Below, one piece after another: positions 10,757-21,581 of a stretch of DNA of 64,000 nucleotides. The DNA is taken from positions 1,420,501 to 1,484,500 of the forward strand of contig WAEK01000011.1 of NCBI GenBank assembly GCA_011634665.1, read 5' to 3'. The translations under genes were made by a program, and so were the position numbers. Below the pieces are notes generated by a model, which worked only from the letters and a program-made list of their open reading frames with translations, was not told the DNA's origin and did no database searches. Source of the stretch: Mortierella sp. BCC40632 (taxonomy: Eukaryota > Mortierellomycota > Mortierellomycetes > Mortierellales > Mortierellaceae). Positions within the stretch are counted from its first letter, which is position 1. Each line of letters starts with the position of its first letter.

Positions 10757-13700
10757 CAGTCAGGGAGAAAGAGTCCCAGTGCCTGTGCGATGGTTTCTCG
10801 GAAAGAGTCGCCTTGGTCTTCCGCATTCCTCTCGTTACCCATGCCACTTGGCCCCATGTAAAACATTGCATTTGGCCCCACTGCGCTTCTTCTCCTCCGT
10901 AGCAGCCTAGCTCGAGAGAAAAGTTACCCACCTTCATCACCCAACAGCTCAATCCCTTCGGGAAGAGCGTTCGTCCTGAGAGTTGTGTTCACATTGTTGA
11001 AGGAGCCAACAAAAAAAAAAAAAAAAAAGGACTTTTGCTCTCTTTGTAAAGTAAACTCGATCCTCTCTTCGCTCCTGCTCAATGCGTTCCACGCAGACAT
11101 ACACAGACAAACAACACACACAAACACACACACACACACACACAACAACACACACAAACACATTATTGCCACGAGCAGTCCCTGCGCACGCGTGCAAATA
11201 CACACGTGGGGTGCCAATTCTTTTTTTTTTTTTTTTTTCTTTTCTTTTCTCTCTTCCTCCCCGAGTCGAGATGAGTCAAGAGTCAAGAGCATCCACTTTC
11301 CATGGGGTCTAACAAGGAATCCAAGGATGATGCAAAAAAAAGAAAAAAATAGTCCCATCTCTCAGCATTCTGCAAATCGATCAATGAATTTCAGGACTTG
11401 GCGGAGATCTACTTCTCTCTCTTTCTTTCTTTCTCTTTCTCAGTAAAGACCACGGGACTCGATGAGACAAACAGGACAAAGCGGTACTATTGGCCCTTCC
11501 GCCACCAAAGCATATCCCCTTTTTTTTTTTTTTTTTTGGTCTTTTTTTGTTTTTTTTCTCAGGAACCCAAAAAAGGTCATTGCCTAGAAGCTTTTCCGGG
11601 GGGAGAAAGAAAAGGGGGTACTGTACCCAAAAAGAGCATGGGAACAACAACTCTGACTCATTTTTACGGTGTGTCTCTACAGTGTGCTGCAAATTGGTGG
11701 TACTGAAGTCTACGGAAGCCTTTTTTTTTCTCCAACATTTTCTACAAATGTAAAGGACGGAAAAGAAAAGGACCCATGATTGAATGCGCAAAAAGGTATC
11801 AAACAAAAGGATTTTTCAACTCTTCTATTCAGGCACCGCTTGACTGAAAAAAAAAAAAGAGGAACTGCACAAGGTTTTTTCTTTTTAATGTTTGGTCCGC
11901 ATTGGGTTTAGTGTCTTTGAAGTACTATGGCTTAACACCCAACACTCTGGAAAAATATCTTCTACCGCTGGTTAAACAAATATTTATATATTTTGCATCT
12001 ATTCGTCTCAAAACGCCATGGTCTCTCTTCTTGATCCTATCTCGCTTTTCGTCCTATAAGACAGGATTGAACAGCCTCATTAAAAAAGAAAAAGAAGGAA
12101 AAGGGTAAATGAAAACGGCTGACGATTGCTTGATTGCGTGCTAGAAAGGCTCGTAACTTGGATCAATTGGCGCGAGATGATGAAATACTTATTATTCAGG
12201 AGGCGTGGGTATATTACCTTTCTGCACCATGTACAGTACAGACTGAGACGGATGGGCTCTGACTCCGAATGGTCTGTATTTGCCTTTTAACTTCGAAACA
12301 GTCCTAAATTCTCGGTATACGATGGACTCTTTCTCTTCCTCCCTCCTTCCCCCTCATCACCTTTGGAAGTAATGGAGCCATCATATTAGGGGCTGTCAGA
12401 ACTCAAACAAGACCGTCATAACTGGTACACCCTTGGCTGGTGTATTTGGAAGGATGGTACTTGGATTTGGTCTCTCTCTCTCTCTCTCTCTCCTCTTGTG
12501 AGATTGTGTCGAGGATCCACAGAGCATTTAGGTAGCATCATAAAAGATCCACATTAAACAAACAAGCAAACAAACAAAAAAAAGAGGAACGACAAAGATT
12601 GGCAGCTTCTCCACCTCCATATCACCAATCTCTTTCGTAAATCCCCATAACATCAAATTAAAGTGGATTGCCATGGCAAGACATTTGAAAACAGAGGGCA
12701 TCTTACTTGTCACTGCGTTGGGACTGATGCCATGAAAACGAACAGCCAAACGCCACATTTTCCAAATTTTTCATTTTGGATCTGGGTGCGCACCTTAGTA
12801 ATAGAGTGGGACTCTAGCCTCTATCTTCATTCTCTATTACATTACCCACTTGGCGACATGCTGGTATCTAGGGTGTCGCGAAAAAGTAAAGCTTTTAGTG
12901 GAGATACGTTGACACGGCATGACGCTGATAGGAGAGTCAGGTCCTTTGGGTCTATTTTTGCAGCTTTCCCTACCATCTCCTTTTATTTCTTGCAATGAAA
13001 CGGCGTGGACAAAACAAGGTGTTAGCGAGGATAATTAGGTTGTGGGAATGGATCTTCGGGTAGAGGATTAATAAATTGCTGGATCCAACTAGACGGCATC
13101 GCCAATTACTCACAACTCTTTGAGACAAAGTGAAGATCGCTGCGGAGATTGCCAATGCGAGGCCTGGTGAAAGCATAGACGCCTGTGTAATATTTCGCAG
13201 TCGAATTGGCTTCCACTCCCTGGACTCTATTGTTCGGGCTCCTTGTTCGTATTGCTACCCTGCGCTTTCTAGAATTTAGTCCGCACTCTACCTTTGGCCT
13301 GGATATGGTACAGCTAGGACAAGAGATGAAATGAAAGCAGAACAACCATCAGTGCTGATATGGCACCTTGTACGCTAACATTCAAGACTGCAGTCCCTCA
13401 TGTTGGACAAGCTATAAAATATTCCTTGCTGAAGGAAGGAGAGAGGCAAAAGATTGTCTGTAATGGCTATTGCTCTTCTAACAAACTAGAGACATTGACT
13501 AGTAGGTCGTATTCTAGCTGTAATACTTTGCTTTTTGTTCTGTCTCTCATTGGTATCCTTTACGCCAACGATGAGACTGACACTTTTATGCTATCTGAAG
13601 AGCTCTGATCGCTCCAATTTCAAATCTGGAGATTTGATCACGTGCAGCTGTCGGGAGGTCGTTGTGCCCAAAAGCTGTCTGTCTGTCCCTTCTTTCTTTC

Positions 13701-14089
13701 TGTCTGCAATCAAACAGGAGATTTTGACCCACGACATCCTCGACACGTCCTCTTTTCACTAAAGCATCGCTCGCCCTTATTCTGTTTTTCTTTTTTCCCT
13801 TTCTTTCCTGGGCTTGAACGAATTCACTCGGGAAACAAAGACACCGAGTTGACTGGCGACCTTTCTCATTCTGGCTAATCAGTCTTGTCCGTCTTGGAAT
13901 CACTCTTTGGATTGTGGAACATCAGTTACCTCTGACCCTCCTCCGTTTCGGGACTGTAGTTACCATCCATTCCTCCTGCCTGTCCCTGATCTCATACCTA
14001 CTCTCCTTTACCCTTCTTTATTTTATTTTATTTTTTTTCCTTTTCTTTCCAGTTTTTACTCCTTCGAGGCCAAAGGTTTCTTGTCACCA
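9908..14089. other. Long gene-poor, repeat-rich region
   Basis: The carrier promoter/leader is a GA tract. Further along are CT tracts, a CA repeat near 11103-11162, and several poly-T/poly-A runs. Around 12.5-13.3 kb on the minus strand there are short open stretches with splice-like signals (for example a GTGAGT donor near 13107-13112), but they could not be assembled into a protein. No RNA gene was recognised. Confidence 0.5.
9971..10050. repeat. GA/GAAA simple repeat in the carrier 5' region
   Basis: Near-uninterrupted GA, GAAA and GAAGA units on the plus strand directly upstream of the carrier start; on the sense strand this is a CT-rich leader. Confidence 0.8.
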
Positions 14090-14139
14090 ATGCAGCCAGA
14101 CCAGCAACAACAGCAACAACAACAGCTGCAACAGCAGTT

Positions 14140-14172
<33 letters not shown>

Positions 14173-15928
14173 ACAGCAGCAGCAGCAGCAGCAACAACAA
14201 CAGCAAGCACAACCACAAGCACAATCACAGCCTCAACCACAACCTCAACCACAGCTGCAACAGCAACCTAATGATACTCATCCCATGCAGCCTCGCTTAG
14301 TGTTGCCCATGCCTGGACCCAACTCGAAGGGACGCAACGTGAACCTAACAAACGCACACAGGAAACAGATCTGCATGCAACGACAAGCAAATCCGGATAT
14401 GACCCTCGAGGCGCTTGGAGTATGGGCCCAGCAAACATTCAACCTACCCCGAAAACCAGCTATGGGAACACTCTCCAGAATCATGCACAAGCAAGCGCAC
14501 TACAATGCCATGTCAGAGGCCGAACTTTTATCACAACGGAAGCGAGCCGTCCTTTGTACAGAACTGGACGAGTCTCTTGTCACATGGATTCATGAATGTC
14601 AACGACGTAGTATCCACTTGACTTATGAGATGATCAAGGACAAGGCTCGAGAATTGGCAGCTTTTATTCGTACATTGCCAGGAAGGGAGAATGCAGAGAT
14701 GCCTACTTTTTCGAATGGGTGGGTATCAGGATTCACAAAACGACACCTGTTGACAGGCTCAGCCTTGAATAGCCGCAATTCATCCTCGGCCTCTGGCTCC
14801 TCCAATGGTACTGCAGGCGAGGGAGCAGTTGCTTCTGGATCTTCCAATGGGATCGCCGTGGGCTCAACTTCACCTTTACCATCCAATGAAGAGATTGTGG
14901 AAGTGGTTTTGCTGCAACATCAACGACAGCTACAACAGCAACAACAACAGCAACAACAGCAACACCACCACCACCACTCACACCACCCACATCATCACCA
15001 CTCAAAATCAAGCAATGACGTGGATATGGATACGGATATGGATGCGGGTTCCTCAGCATTGGTTATTATTGATAGTGTAGAAATCAGTAATGGCTTGGTT
15101 TCGACGCATATGGAAGGAGTCGAAGCCAATGACTTGCATTCACAAGTAGTAGGCGCAGTTGGATGGGACGCTCGGGCACAGGCACAGGCACAGGCATCGG
15201 GTTCAAATACACCATCATCGCATTCACCTCTGGCTTCGTCCTCGGTAATGCCTCGGCAACGAAAACCAAGGGGACGAAAAGCTCGCACGCCAGGCATGGA
15301 AAATGATTCTCAGCCACCACAGCCACATGTACACCCTGCAGCACCAGGTCGACTGAGAGCTACAGATCGGATTGCAGCCGCCACTAGCAGTAGTGGTAGT
15401 GCTTCACCAACATTCCCATCTATAGGTCAACCACATCAGGCCATTGCTATACAACAAGAGCAACAACAACAGCAACAAAGCGCAGCCTTTTCGTCTGCAT
15501 TAATTACAGTCAGTGCAAGTGGGACGGATGTCCTTGTGGACGAAAGTGACTCGTCACAGGATATGAGCTTAGCTCCAGCAACAACAGGCTCTGGTACATC
15601 TACGCCCTCAACAGGGGCTACAGCCACATCGACACCGACTGCAACAACAGCCGCAGCGACCACTGTAATGACGACGACTACGACCACTACATCAGTCGCT
15701 GCGACAAACACAGCCGTAGTAGTAGCAGCATCAGTAGCACCAGCAGTGACACGGAGGGTTCCGACAGCAGCAGAATCGTTAGCAGCAATCCGGGTAGTGA
15801 TCGAATCGCTTAATCCAACGATTCAAGCCGAGGCTGAGCTTTACCGACCGTTGTTTGAAATGGAGCGTCGACTGCAAGGAGAAATCCATAACCAAGAGCG
15901 ACAATCCTTACTGAGCCGGGTCAAGTGA
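14090..15928 (+). CDS. PolyQ-rich CENP-B-type helix-turn-helix DNA-binding protein
   Basis: A single exon of 612 residues starting at MQPDQ. The frame is open 61 codons further up, but those codons translate a hydrophobic pyrimidine-tract product, so the downstream Met is preferred. Residues 5-60 are almost pure Gln. Residues about 84-145 (LTNAHRKQICMQRQ ... ALGVWAQQTFNLPRKPAMGTLSRIM) form a psq/CENP-B-N-like HTH, and about 153-216 (ELDESLVTWIHECQRR ... FSNGWVSGFTKRH) a CENPB-type/Tc5 HTH. The remainder is low complexity: poly-Gln followed by poly-His near 281-305, Ser/Thr runs, and a short helical C-terminus. Proteins with this HTH pair descend from pogo-type transposases; fission yeast Abp1/Cbh1/Cbh2 are domesticated relatives. 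No DDE transposase core is visible here, so it looks like a domesticated DNA-binding or transcription factor. Confidence 0.75.
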
Positions 15929-16388
15929 GAACATTTATCTATTAAAAAAAAAGACAAAAAGATGGGTAGCTTAAGCAGAAGCCCCGAAGAAAGATGATAT
16001 TTTAGGGATCAAGATGATGCCCATGACTGCATTGGAAACCGGGACGGAAAAAGTCTCTTTTTTTAGTAGGATGTCCTGTAACATAGAATAAGAAAGAAAG
16101 AAATACCCCGCTACTAGTCCACCTGTCTGTTCCCGACCCAATACCCTATCCTTGTCTTGCTCATGTTCTGGAGAAGAGCGCAAGAAAGAGAACCGGGTGG
16201 GGGCCGAGAGAAAGAGAAAGTGTGAGACGGATGGGAACTCAAAAAAAAATACGTCTCAGTCTCTCTCAAACTGCACCACAACTAGGCTCGGAAGCCTACT
16301 GGCTGAGCAGAAAAGGCATGTGGAGCAGGGGCAGAGTGGAGAGAGCCAATGTACCTTTTTCTTTTTTTCCTTGCTCCACTCTCTCTCT

Positions 16389-16430
<42 letters not shown>

Positions 16431-16675
16431 GATCCCATCTCGAGGTTCGGAGTGTGGTCGGCTGTCTCGTAGCCAAACACACCAGTGAACTCTGGTCTAG
16501 ATAGGAAGCAAGACCCTTCGAGGAACAACTGCTAGCGAATGAGCAGGGCATGAGCATGCGCTCGGTCAAGGACAGCGTGCCAGGGTAGATTACACAAATA
16601 AGCTTGTGTGTTTGGTATGCGTGCTGTCTGCCGTGTGTTGTAGACGGACAATAAAGAAAGTAAGCGTGGGATTGC

Positions 16676-16745
16676 GAGAGAAAGAAAGAGAGAGAGAAAG
16701 AGAGAAAGAAAGAGAGAGAGAAAGAGAGAGGGAAAGAGAGAGGGA

Positions 16746-16777
<32 letters not shown>

Positions 16778-16790
16778 GAGACAAGACTAA
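16676..16790. repeat. GA/GAAA microsatellite
   Basis: About 115 bases of GAAAGAGA and GAAA units, uniform on the plus strand. Confidence 0.85.
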
Positions 16791-17330
16791 CAGTCTGAAA
16801 AGAGCAACAGGCTCAACAACTGCACATCGAAGCCTAGGAAGCGAACAGCATTGCTCTCTATCTCTCCGTCGCCCTGATGGCTTCCGCATCCCGCGAGGTC
16901 CACTACCCGTTCATCAACGAGCAACGAGCAGCAGCGAGCAGCGAACGAACAAGCGAGTCAAAGAGCGAGCGAAGCAAGGATACAATGCCCGCACTGTCCT
17001 GGAGGACAAGGAGGAGGACGACGACGACGAGGAGGAGGACGGGGAGAGGGGCGTGGCCTGATGCGGGATCCTCTTGACGTCTGAACAGATGGGGCGAGCC
17101 ACACAACACGCGGTACAACACACACACACACTCACACACACGCACCGACAGACACTCTCTTTTTGGGTCCAAGAGCGAGTCACCCCTTTCCAGTCCTGTC
17201 TTTGCCGGTCTCTCTCGCTCTTTTCCTCTCTCTCTCTTTGTTGTCCTTGCTCTCTCTGCCTTTTTTTTTTTTTTCTCTCTCTCTCGTTATCTCACTTTCT
17301 TGCACACAAAAAAAACACACACACACAACT

Positions 17331-17333
17331 CTT

Positions 17334-17377
<44 letters not shown>
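17331..17377. repeat. CT dinucleotide tract
   Basis: More than 20 CT units, in the probable 5' leader of the gene beginning at 17483. Confidence 0.85.
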
Positions 17378-17379
<2 letters not shown>

Positions 17380-17482
17380 TCACTTTTCCCGCCAGCACTC
17401 CGTCTTCTCCTCTTTCTCCTCCTCCCTCTCCTCTTCCTTCTCTTCCTCCTTCTCTTCCTCCTCCAACCCATTGTCCATTGCC

Positions 17483-18724
17483 ATGGTCGACTGCTCCACA
17501 GTCCCTGCGGCACCTTTTGCCTCCGAGGCCCCGCCATATGTCCTCTCCATCCACCCCTTCAGCTCTGATATCGACTTTTCTTCAACTACCCTTGTCCCTG
17601 CGTCCGAAGACATGCCAGTCAGACGGGGTTCCACCGGCACACGCCGCCAGCATGCTATCCATCCCCCTGCGCCATTCAATCCTCCTGTTATCCAGCGCTC
17701 CGCCTCTGCAACAACTGCCTCTCGGCGCCATGGCCGCAACCATCCACAGCCTGCTGGCGGCCAGAGCCAGTTGATCACAAGCGAGTACGAGATTCCCCCA
17801 AAGTGCCGCATGGTCTTCCACATGAAGGATGAGGTCTCGACCGCAGGCCTCCCTCGCCCAAAAGCCCAACCCAACCCGACGCAGGAGCAACAGCCCCTCC
17901 GTCGATATCCCCTGCGGACCACCTCACCTCGCCTGCACCAGCAGCAGCAATTCCAACAAGAAACGGATACTCTTGAGCTGCCTCCCAGGAGCACGAGGTC
18001 CGTCACCTTTGCAGAGCCAGATCAGTCAAGAAGCAGACCCTCTTCACCCTCGTCTCCTACTTCAAGAACTCGGTCAACTGCGGTACCCGAGGGGGCCATG
18101 GAAGCCTCGACCCAGTCCTCGCCACCACCACCCTATGTCGAAGCAATGGCAATGACTGGACTAGGCACGACGCCGGCAGTGGCAGCTCCGATGAGTCTAG
18201 AGTGGTGCTCGGCCCCCATTGGTCCCCAGAGGACCGAACTCCCCCATTTGGTTCGTCGTCAGTCCCTGTCCGACCTGGCGAAATCGACAGCGGCCGACCT
18301 AGCCCCTTCCACTCTTTCTTCTTCGTCACCTTCGCGGTCCGAGTCTAGGGATCCACCCTCACCCCCCAAGAGCGAGACCCAGAAGCAACCAACAAAGCAC
18401 CAACAAAGACAGGGTCAGAAGCAACGTGGCCATCGACGGAACCAGAGTGCGCCCTCTCTCTCGGCCTCGACCAAATCAGCCACTGTTTCATCCTCAACGA
18501 CAACACCGACAATGACAGCATCAGGGGCCAAGAAGTCTGGCAATCGGTTCAGTCGATTGTGGAGGAGTCTTGCTCAACGATACAGCCACCCAGCCCATGC
18601 TGTGCACTACACTCCCATCGTCATTGACAAGACGATGGCTCTTGGAGAGCATGATCCGGTTGGTGTGACGACGGTCCAAAACAACGGCCGTCGGTCTGAA
18701 CTACAGCCACCACTTGTTACCTAA
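17483..18724 (+). CDS. Hypothetical disordered protein with PPxY motif
   Basis: A single exon of 413 residues starting MVDCSTVPAAPF. The ATG at 17483 has a good context (CCATGG) and lies just after a long CT tract; the frame upstream encodes repeats only, so this start was chosen. The protein is rich in Ser, Pro, Thr and Gln and appears intrinsically disordered. Visible features: a short ordered-looking stretch ITSEYEIPPKCRMVFHMKDE near residues 92-113, a proline run with PPPPY near 215, a basic block near 335-350 and a conserved-looking end NRFSRLWRSLAQRY. PPxY motifs bind WW domains, such as those of Rsp5/NEDD4 ubiquitin ligases, which would suit an adaptor, but that is inference. No enzyme domain is recognised. 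Confidence 0.6.
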   Translation: MVDCSTVPAAPFASEAPPYVLSIHPFSSDIDFSSTTLVPASEDMPVRRGSTGTRRQHAIHPPAPFNPPVIQRSASATTASRRHGRNHPQPAGGQSQLITSEYEIPPKCRMVFHMKDEVSTAGLPRPKAQPNPTQEQQPLRRYPLRTTSPRLHQQQQFQQETDTLELPPRSTRSVTFAEPDQSRSRPSSPSSPTSRTRSTAVPEGAMEASTQSSPPPPYVEAMAMTGLGTTPAVAAPMSLEWCSAPIGPQRTELPHLVRRQSLSDLAKSTAADLAPSTLSSSSPSRSESRDPPSPPKSETQKQPTKHQQRQGQKQRGHRRNQSAPSLSASTKSATVSSSTTTPTMTASGAKKSGNRFSRLWRSLAQRYSHPAHAVHYTPIVIDKTMALGEHDPVGVTTVQNNGRRSELQPPLVT

Positions 18725-20395
18725 TCAAAGAGAAGAATATCGAAAACAACCTACAAAAGGGTTCTGCCGTCTTGTCAACAACCACCCAAAAAAAATCGAT
18801 ACCCTCTCCAAATTCTCTCTACGCCATAACTTATTTTTGTCAATAGTCTCGACTCTTTCTCCCCTAATGCTAATAAACACACCTTACATCTTTGACGTCC
18901 TACGTCTCACATCCCCTTTTGATTACAACAATAGTAGTGCTGCAGGGAATGGCTGTGTTTACAGCAAACGATCTCGGGGGGAGGAAGAGTGGAGAGTGGT
19001 GCTCCAAAGAAACATCTCGTGCCTCTCTTTCTCTCTCAAGGCACAGCGTTATTCTCCACTATCAGGACCCTGAAGGACAGAAATAGATGCATTCATCCAT
19101 TTTTTTTACTTTCTTTTTAGGACTATTCAGGGTGGTCCAGAGACAGCGTCGAGAATCCCTCCAGATTTAGCCCATCACGGAGTAGATCACGATGTTGGGT
19201 CCGGAGAGTTCTTGGTCTTGGCAGACAATCCGAGGGTCTGAGGAAACGGTAAAGTGCGGAACTCTTTTTTTTTTTTTTTTTCCTCAATACCGTAGAGTGG
19301 ACAAAGATGCAGGAGATAGAGAAGGGAACGGGGGAAAGGGAGGGAGGGGGGTCCCCCCCCCCTCCCTGCCAACAAATATACATTCATTCACACACACTTT
19401 ATGGCGTGATAGAGGTGTCCTTTTGTCCCTTGGGATACATAATAGGCTATCGGAGCCACAATGCGCATGGCCCGGATACAAAGCGGATCAGAAGTATCTA
19501 GGCACAGACGAGCATCACCATGAAAAAGAAAAAAAGAATTTCTGGGATGGGGGATGGAGGTGGAATAACCATGAACAACCGCTTTGTCCTCTAAACACAG
19601 AGCCCTTTTGGGTTCAAGCTTCCTCTCTACCTCTCTTTCTCCACCATTCTTCTGAGCATATGAGGAACCATTCGGTAAAATCAGATTTTTATTTTTCCCT
19701 CCCCTTTGCTTACTCTTGAAAGCTCTATCAATTCGTCGTATTTTTTCGGATAAAGCATCCAAGATTATTATCTTTTTTTTTCTTAATACAAGACGTACGC
19801 AGATACACAAAGCCTCATACACGCATGTAATCCCAAAGGGGAATTTTGCGGGCAAAAAAAATTAAAGAAAAATGTTGTACCGATCAATGTCTCCGGGATC
19901 TAAATCAAAACTCTCTGCTTTTCTCACAAGGATATCTAGAAGGAAGGAAGGAAGGAAGGAAGGAAAGAAGAAAAGACAGATCACGGAGGGTTTACTTCCT
20001 AGAAAAGATCCCCGTGTCTAACGGACACAGGTCTTTACCTTTTAGGCGATTATTACAACAGACTTTCTTCAGAGAGAGCGAGAGAGCGAGAGAGAGAGAG
20101 AGACTATACCAAGAATGCCTTTCAAGTTTTGTCCGCATTGCACAACTCACCTTGAAACTCTTTTGCATCAAGCAACAACAGCATCAAACAATGAAAAAAA
20201 GGCACGTCTCATCCTCATCTGTGGCGCATATAAAAAGGAACCAGATCAAGTCTACTTTGCCTGTTACTTGCAAAACGGAAAAGAAAAGCCCAAAAAAAAA
20301 ACAAAAAACAAAACAGCAACAGCAGCAAGCACATTGTCACCATCCCCTTCAGAAAACACGTAGTAAAAGTCACCCCATCCTATCTTCTCAAGACA
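18725..20395. other. Intergenic, no supportable gene
   Basis: Contains a poly-T run near 19265-19280, a GGAA repeat at about 19943-19966 and a GA tract near 20076-20102. Short frames on both strands have no recognisable domain. The final 170 bases form the promoter/leader of the Gly/Trp-rich gene. Confidence 0.5.
20229..20236 (+). promoter_or_regulatory. TATA box of the Gly/Trp-rich secreted protein gene
   Basis: TATAAAAA preceded by CGCA lies 160 bp before the start codon at 20396, the same spacing as the other TATA boxes in this window. Confidence 0.55.
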
Positions 20396-20956
20396 ATGAA
20401 GGCCTCTACAATCCTTACTCTCGGTAGTGCTCTAGCCGCCACCTATGCCGCACCGACGACCATTTATGCCAAGGATCCCACTCTCGAGGCTCAGATCGGT
20501 CGATTGAACCTTGGAGGGTTTTCTACCCCTTCGATCCTGAGCTCAACCCTTCACACAAGCGCGGCCCCTGTCAACTATGGCAACTTGAATCTGGGCACGG
20601 GGATGATGCCAACCCAGGTGGTCCATTATGGACCAGAACATCAACCCTCTCATGGATACATTGCTCCGACCGTGATCTCGACGACTGGCAAAGATGTCAG
20701 TTACAATGTAGCCAAGGCTGAAAGAGCCCGGAACCTGATCAATGCCGACTTGGATGTGGGCCAGCTCGATATCAGCAAGTATGCGGTGGATTGGGCCTGG
20801 AATGATATGGATGAGGGCGAGGAGCCTAGCAAGTGGGGCTGGGGTCGCCCCGGATGGGGATGGGGTGGATGGGGTCGCCCTGGATGGGGATGGGGCGGTT
20901 GGGGTCGCCCTGGATGGGGATGGGGTGGTTGGGGTCGCTGGGGTCGCCGCTGGTAG
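20396..20956 (+). CDS. Secreted protein with Gly/Trp-rich C-terminal repeats
   Basis: A single exon of 186 residues. Residues 1-18 are a signal peptide (MKASTILTLGSALAATYA). The central part is unrecognised, with motifs such as IGRLNLGGFSTPSIL and DLDVGQLDISKYAVDWAW. The last 40 residues are three near-identical ten-residue units of the form GWGWGGWGRP, closing in WGRWGRRW, encoded by a 30-bp tandem repeat around 20836-20950. Cationic Gly/Trp-rich tails could bind carbohydrate, membranes or metal, but no function can be assigned. There is no Cys in the chain, unlike most small secreted effectors. The repeat array at DNA level suggests length variation between strains. Nearby genes give no clue to role. 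Confidence 0.75.
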   Translation: MKASTILTLGSALAATYAAPTTIYAKDPTLEAQIGRLNLGGFSTPSILSSTLHTSAAPVNYGNLNLGTGMMPTQVVHYGPEHQPSHGYIAPTVISTTGKDVSYNVAKAERARNLINADLDVGQLDISKYAVDWAWNDMDEGEEPSKWGWGRPGWGWGGWGRPGWGWGGWGRPGWGWGGWGRWGRRW

Positions 20957-21581
20957 TCCGAACAATGGGCACGTGCACGCGTTAGGATGTGTGTGTGTGT
21001 GTGAATGTGTGTAGAATAGTTGTCCAGAGAGAGAGAGAGAGCTACTTCTCACTCGTGGCTCATAGGGGAAAGCAATTCAGCGAAAAAAAAGACTCAAGTT
21101 GGACACGTCACAGGAGAGCGAGCGAGAGAGAAAGTCCGTCCATCTTTTTGCTATTCAGCATCATCCATTCCCGCGCCTACTGCTTCTTATACTATTCCTT
21201 CTACGACAGTCCAGCTTCGCCAGGAACGAGATTCTCCATCAGACATCACCGTGTACCAGACAAAGCTCAAACGGACAAACCGACTCTTTTTTTTTCTTTT
21301 CATTTTCTTTCTTTCTTGGGCAGAGACAGCTACATCCCACCCCCGCACCCCTTCCTCTCCAACAGCTCACTCCTCCTCTCCTCCTCCACACGAACACGGA
21401 CACGACTGACTCGCGTGGAACGACTCACGAGAAAAAAAAAAAAAAAGAAGAGCGTGCTTTATCGACCTCCATTCATCAGGACCCTTTTTTTTTTTTCTTT
21501 TTCTTTTCTTGTTTCCCCTTTCTCAACAACTCTCATTCCATCAGCCTACTTTAATTATTTTATTATCATCATCATACAACC

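Larger units (their letters stand above)
15929..17482. other. Intergenic, dominated by CT/GA microsatellites
   Basis: Holds a CT tract near 16381-16428, a GAAA/GA tract near 16676-16790 and a CT tract near 17331-17377. A short minus-strand frame at 15971-16183 has no recognisable domain. The last part is probably the leader of the following gene. Confidence 0.5.

Noticed and set aside
11103..11163. CA repeat that might be a CRISPR-like or telomeric array
   Set aside because: It is a plain dinucleotide repeat with no spacers and no telomere unit.
12528..13345. Minus-strand stretches including a hydrophobic MLSPGLALAISAAIF peptide and a GTGAGT donor
   Set aside because: Could not be extended into a coherent protein; no family recognised.
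16606..17183. Open frames through GA/CT microsatellites
   Set aside because: Translations are Arg-Glu and Leu-Ser repeats with no other content.
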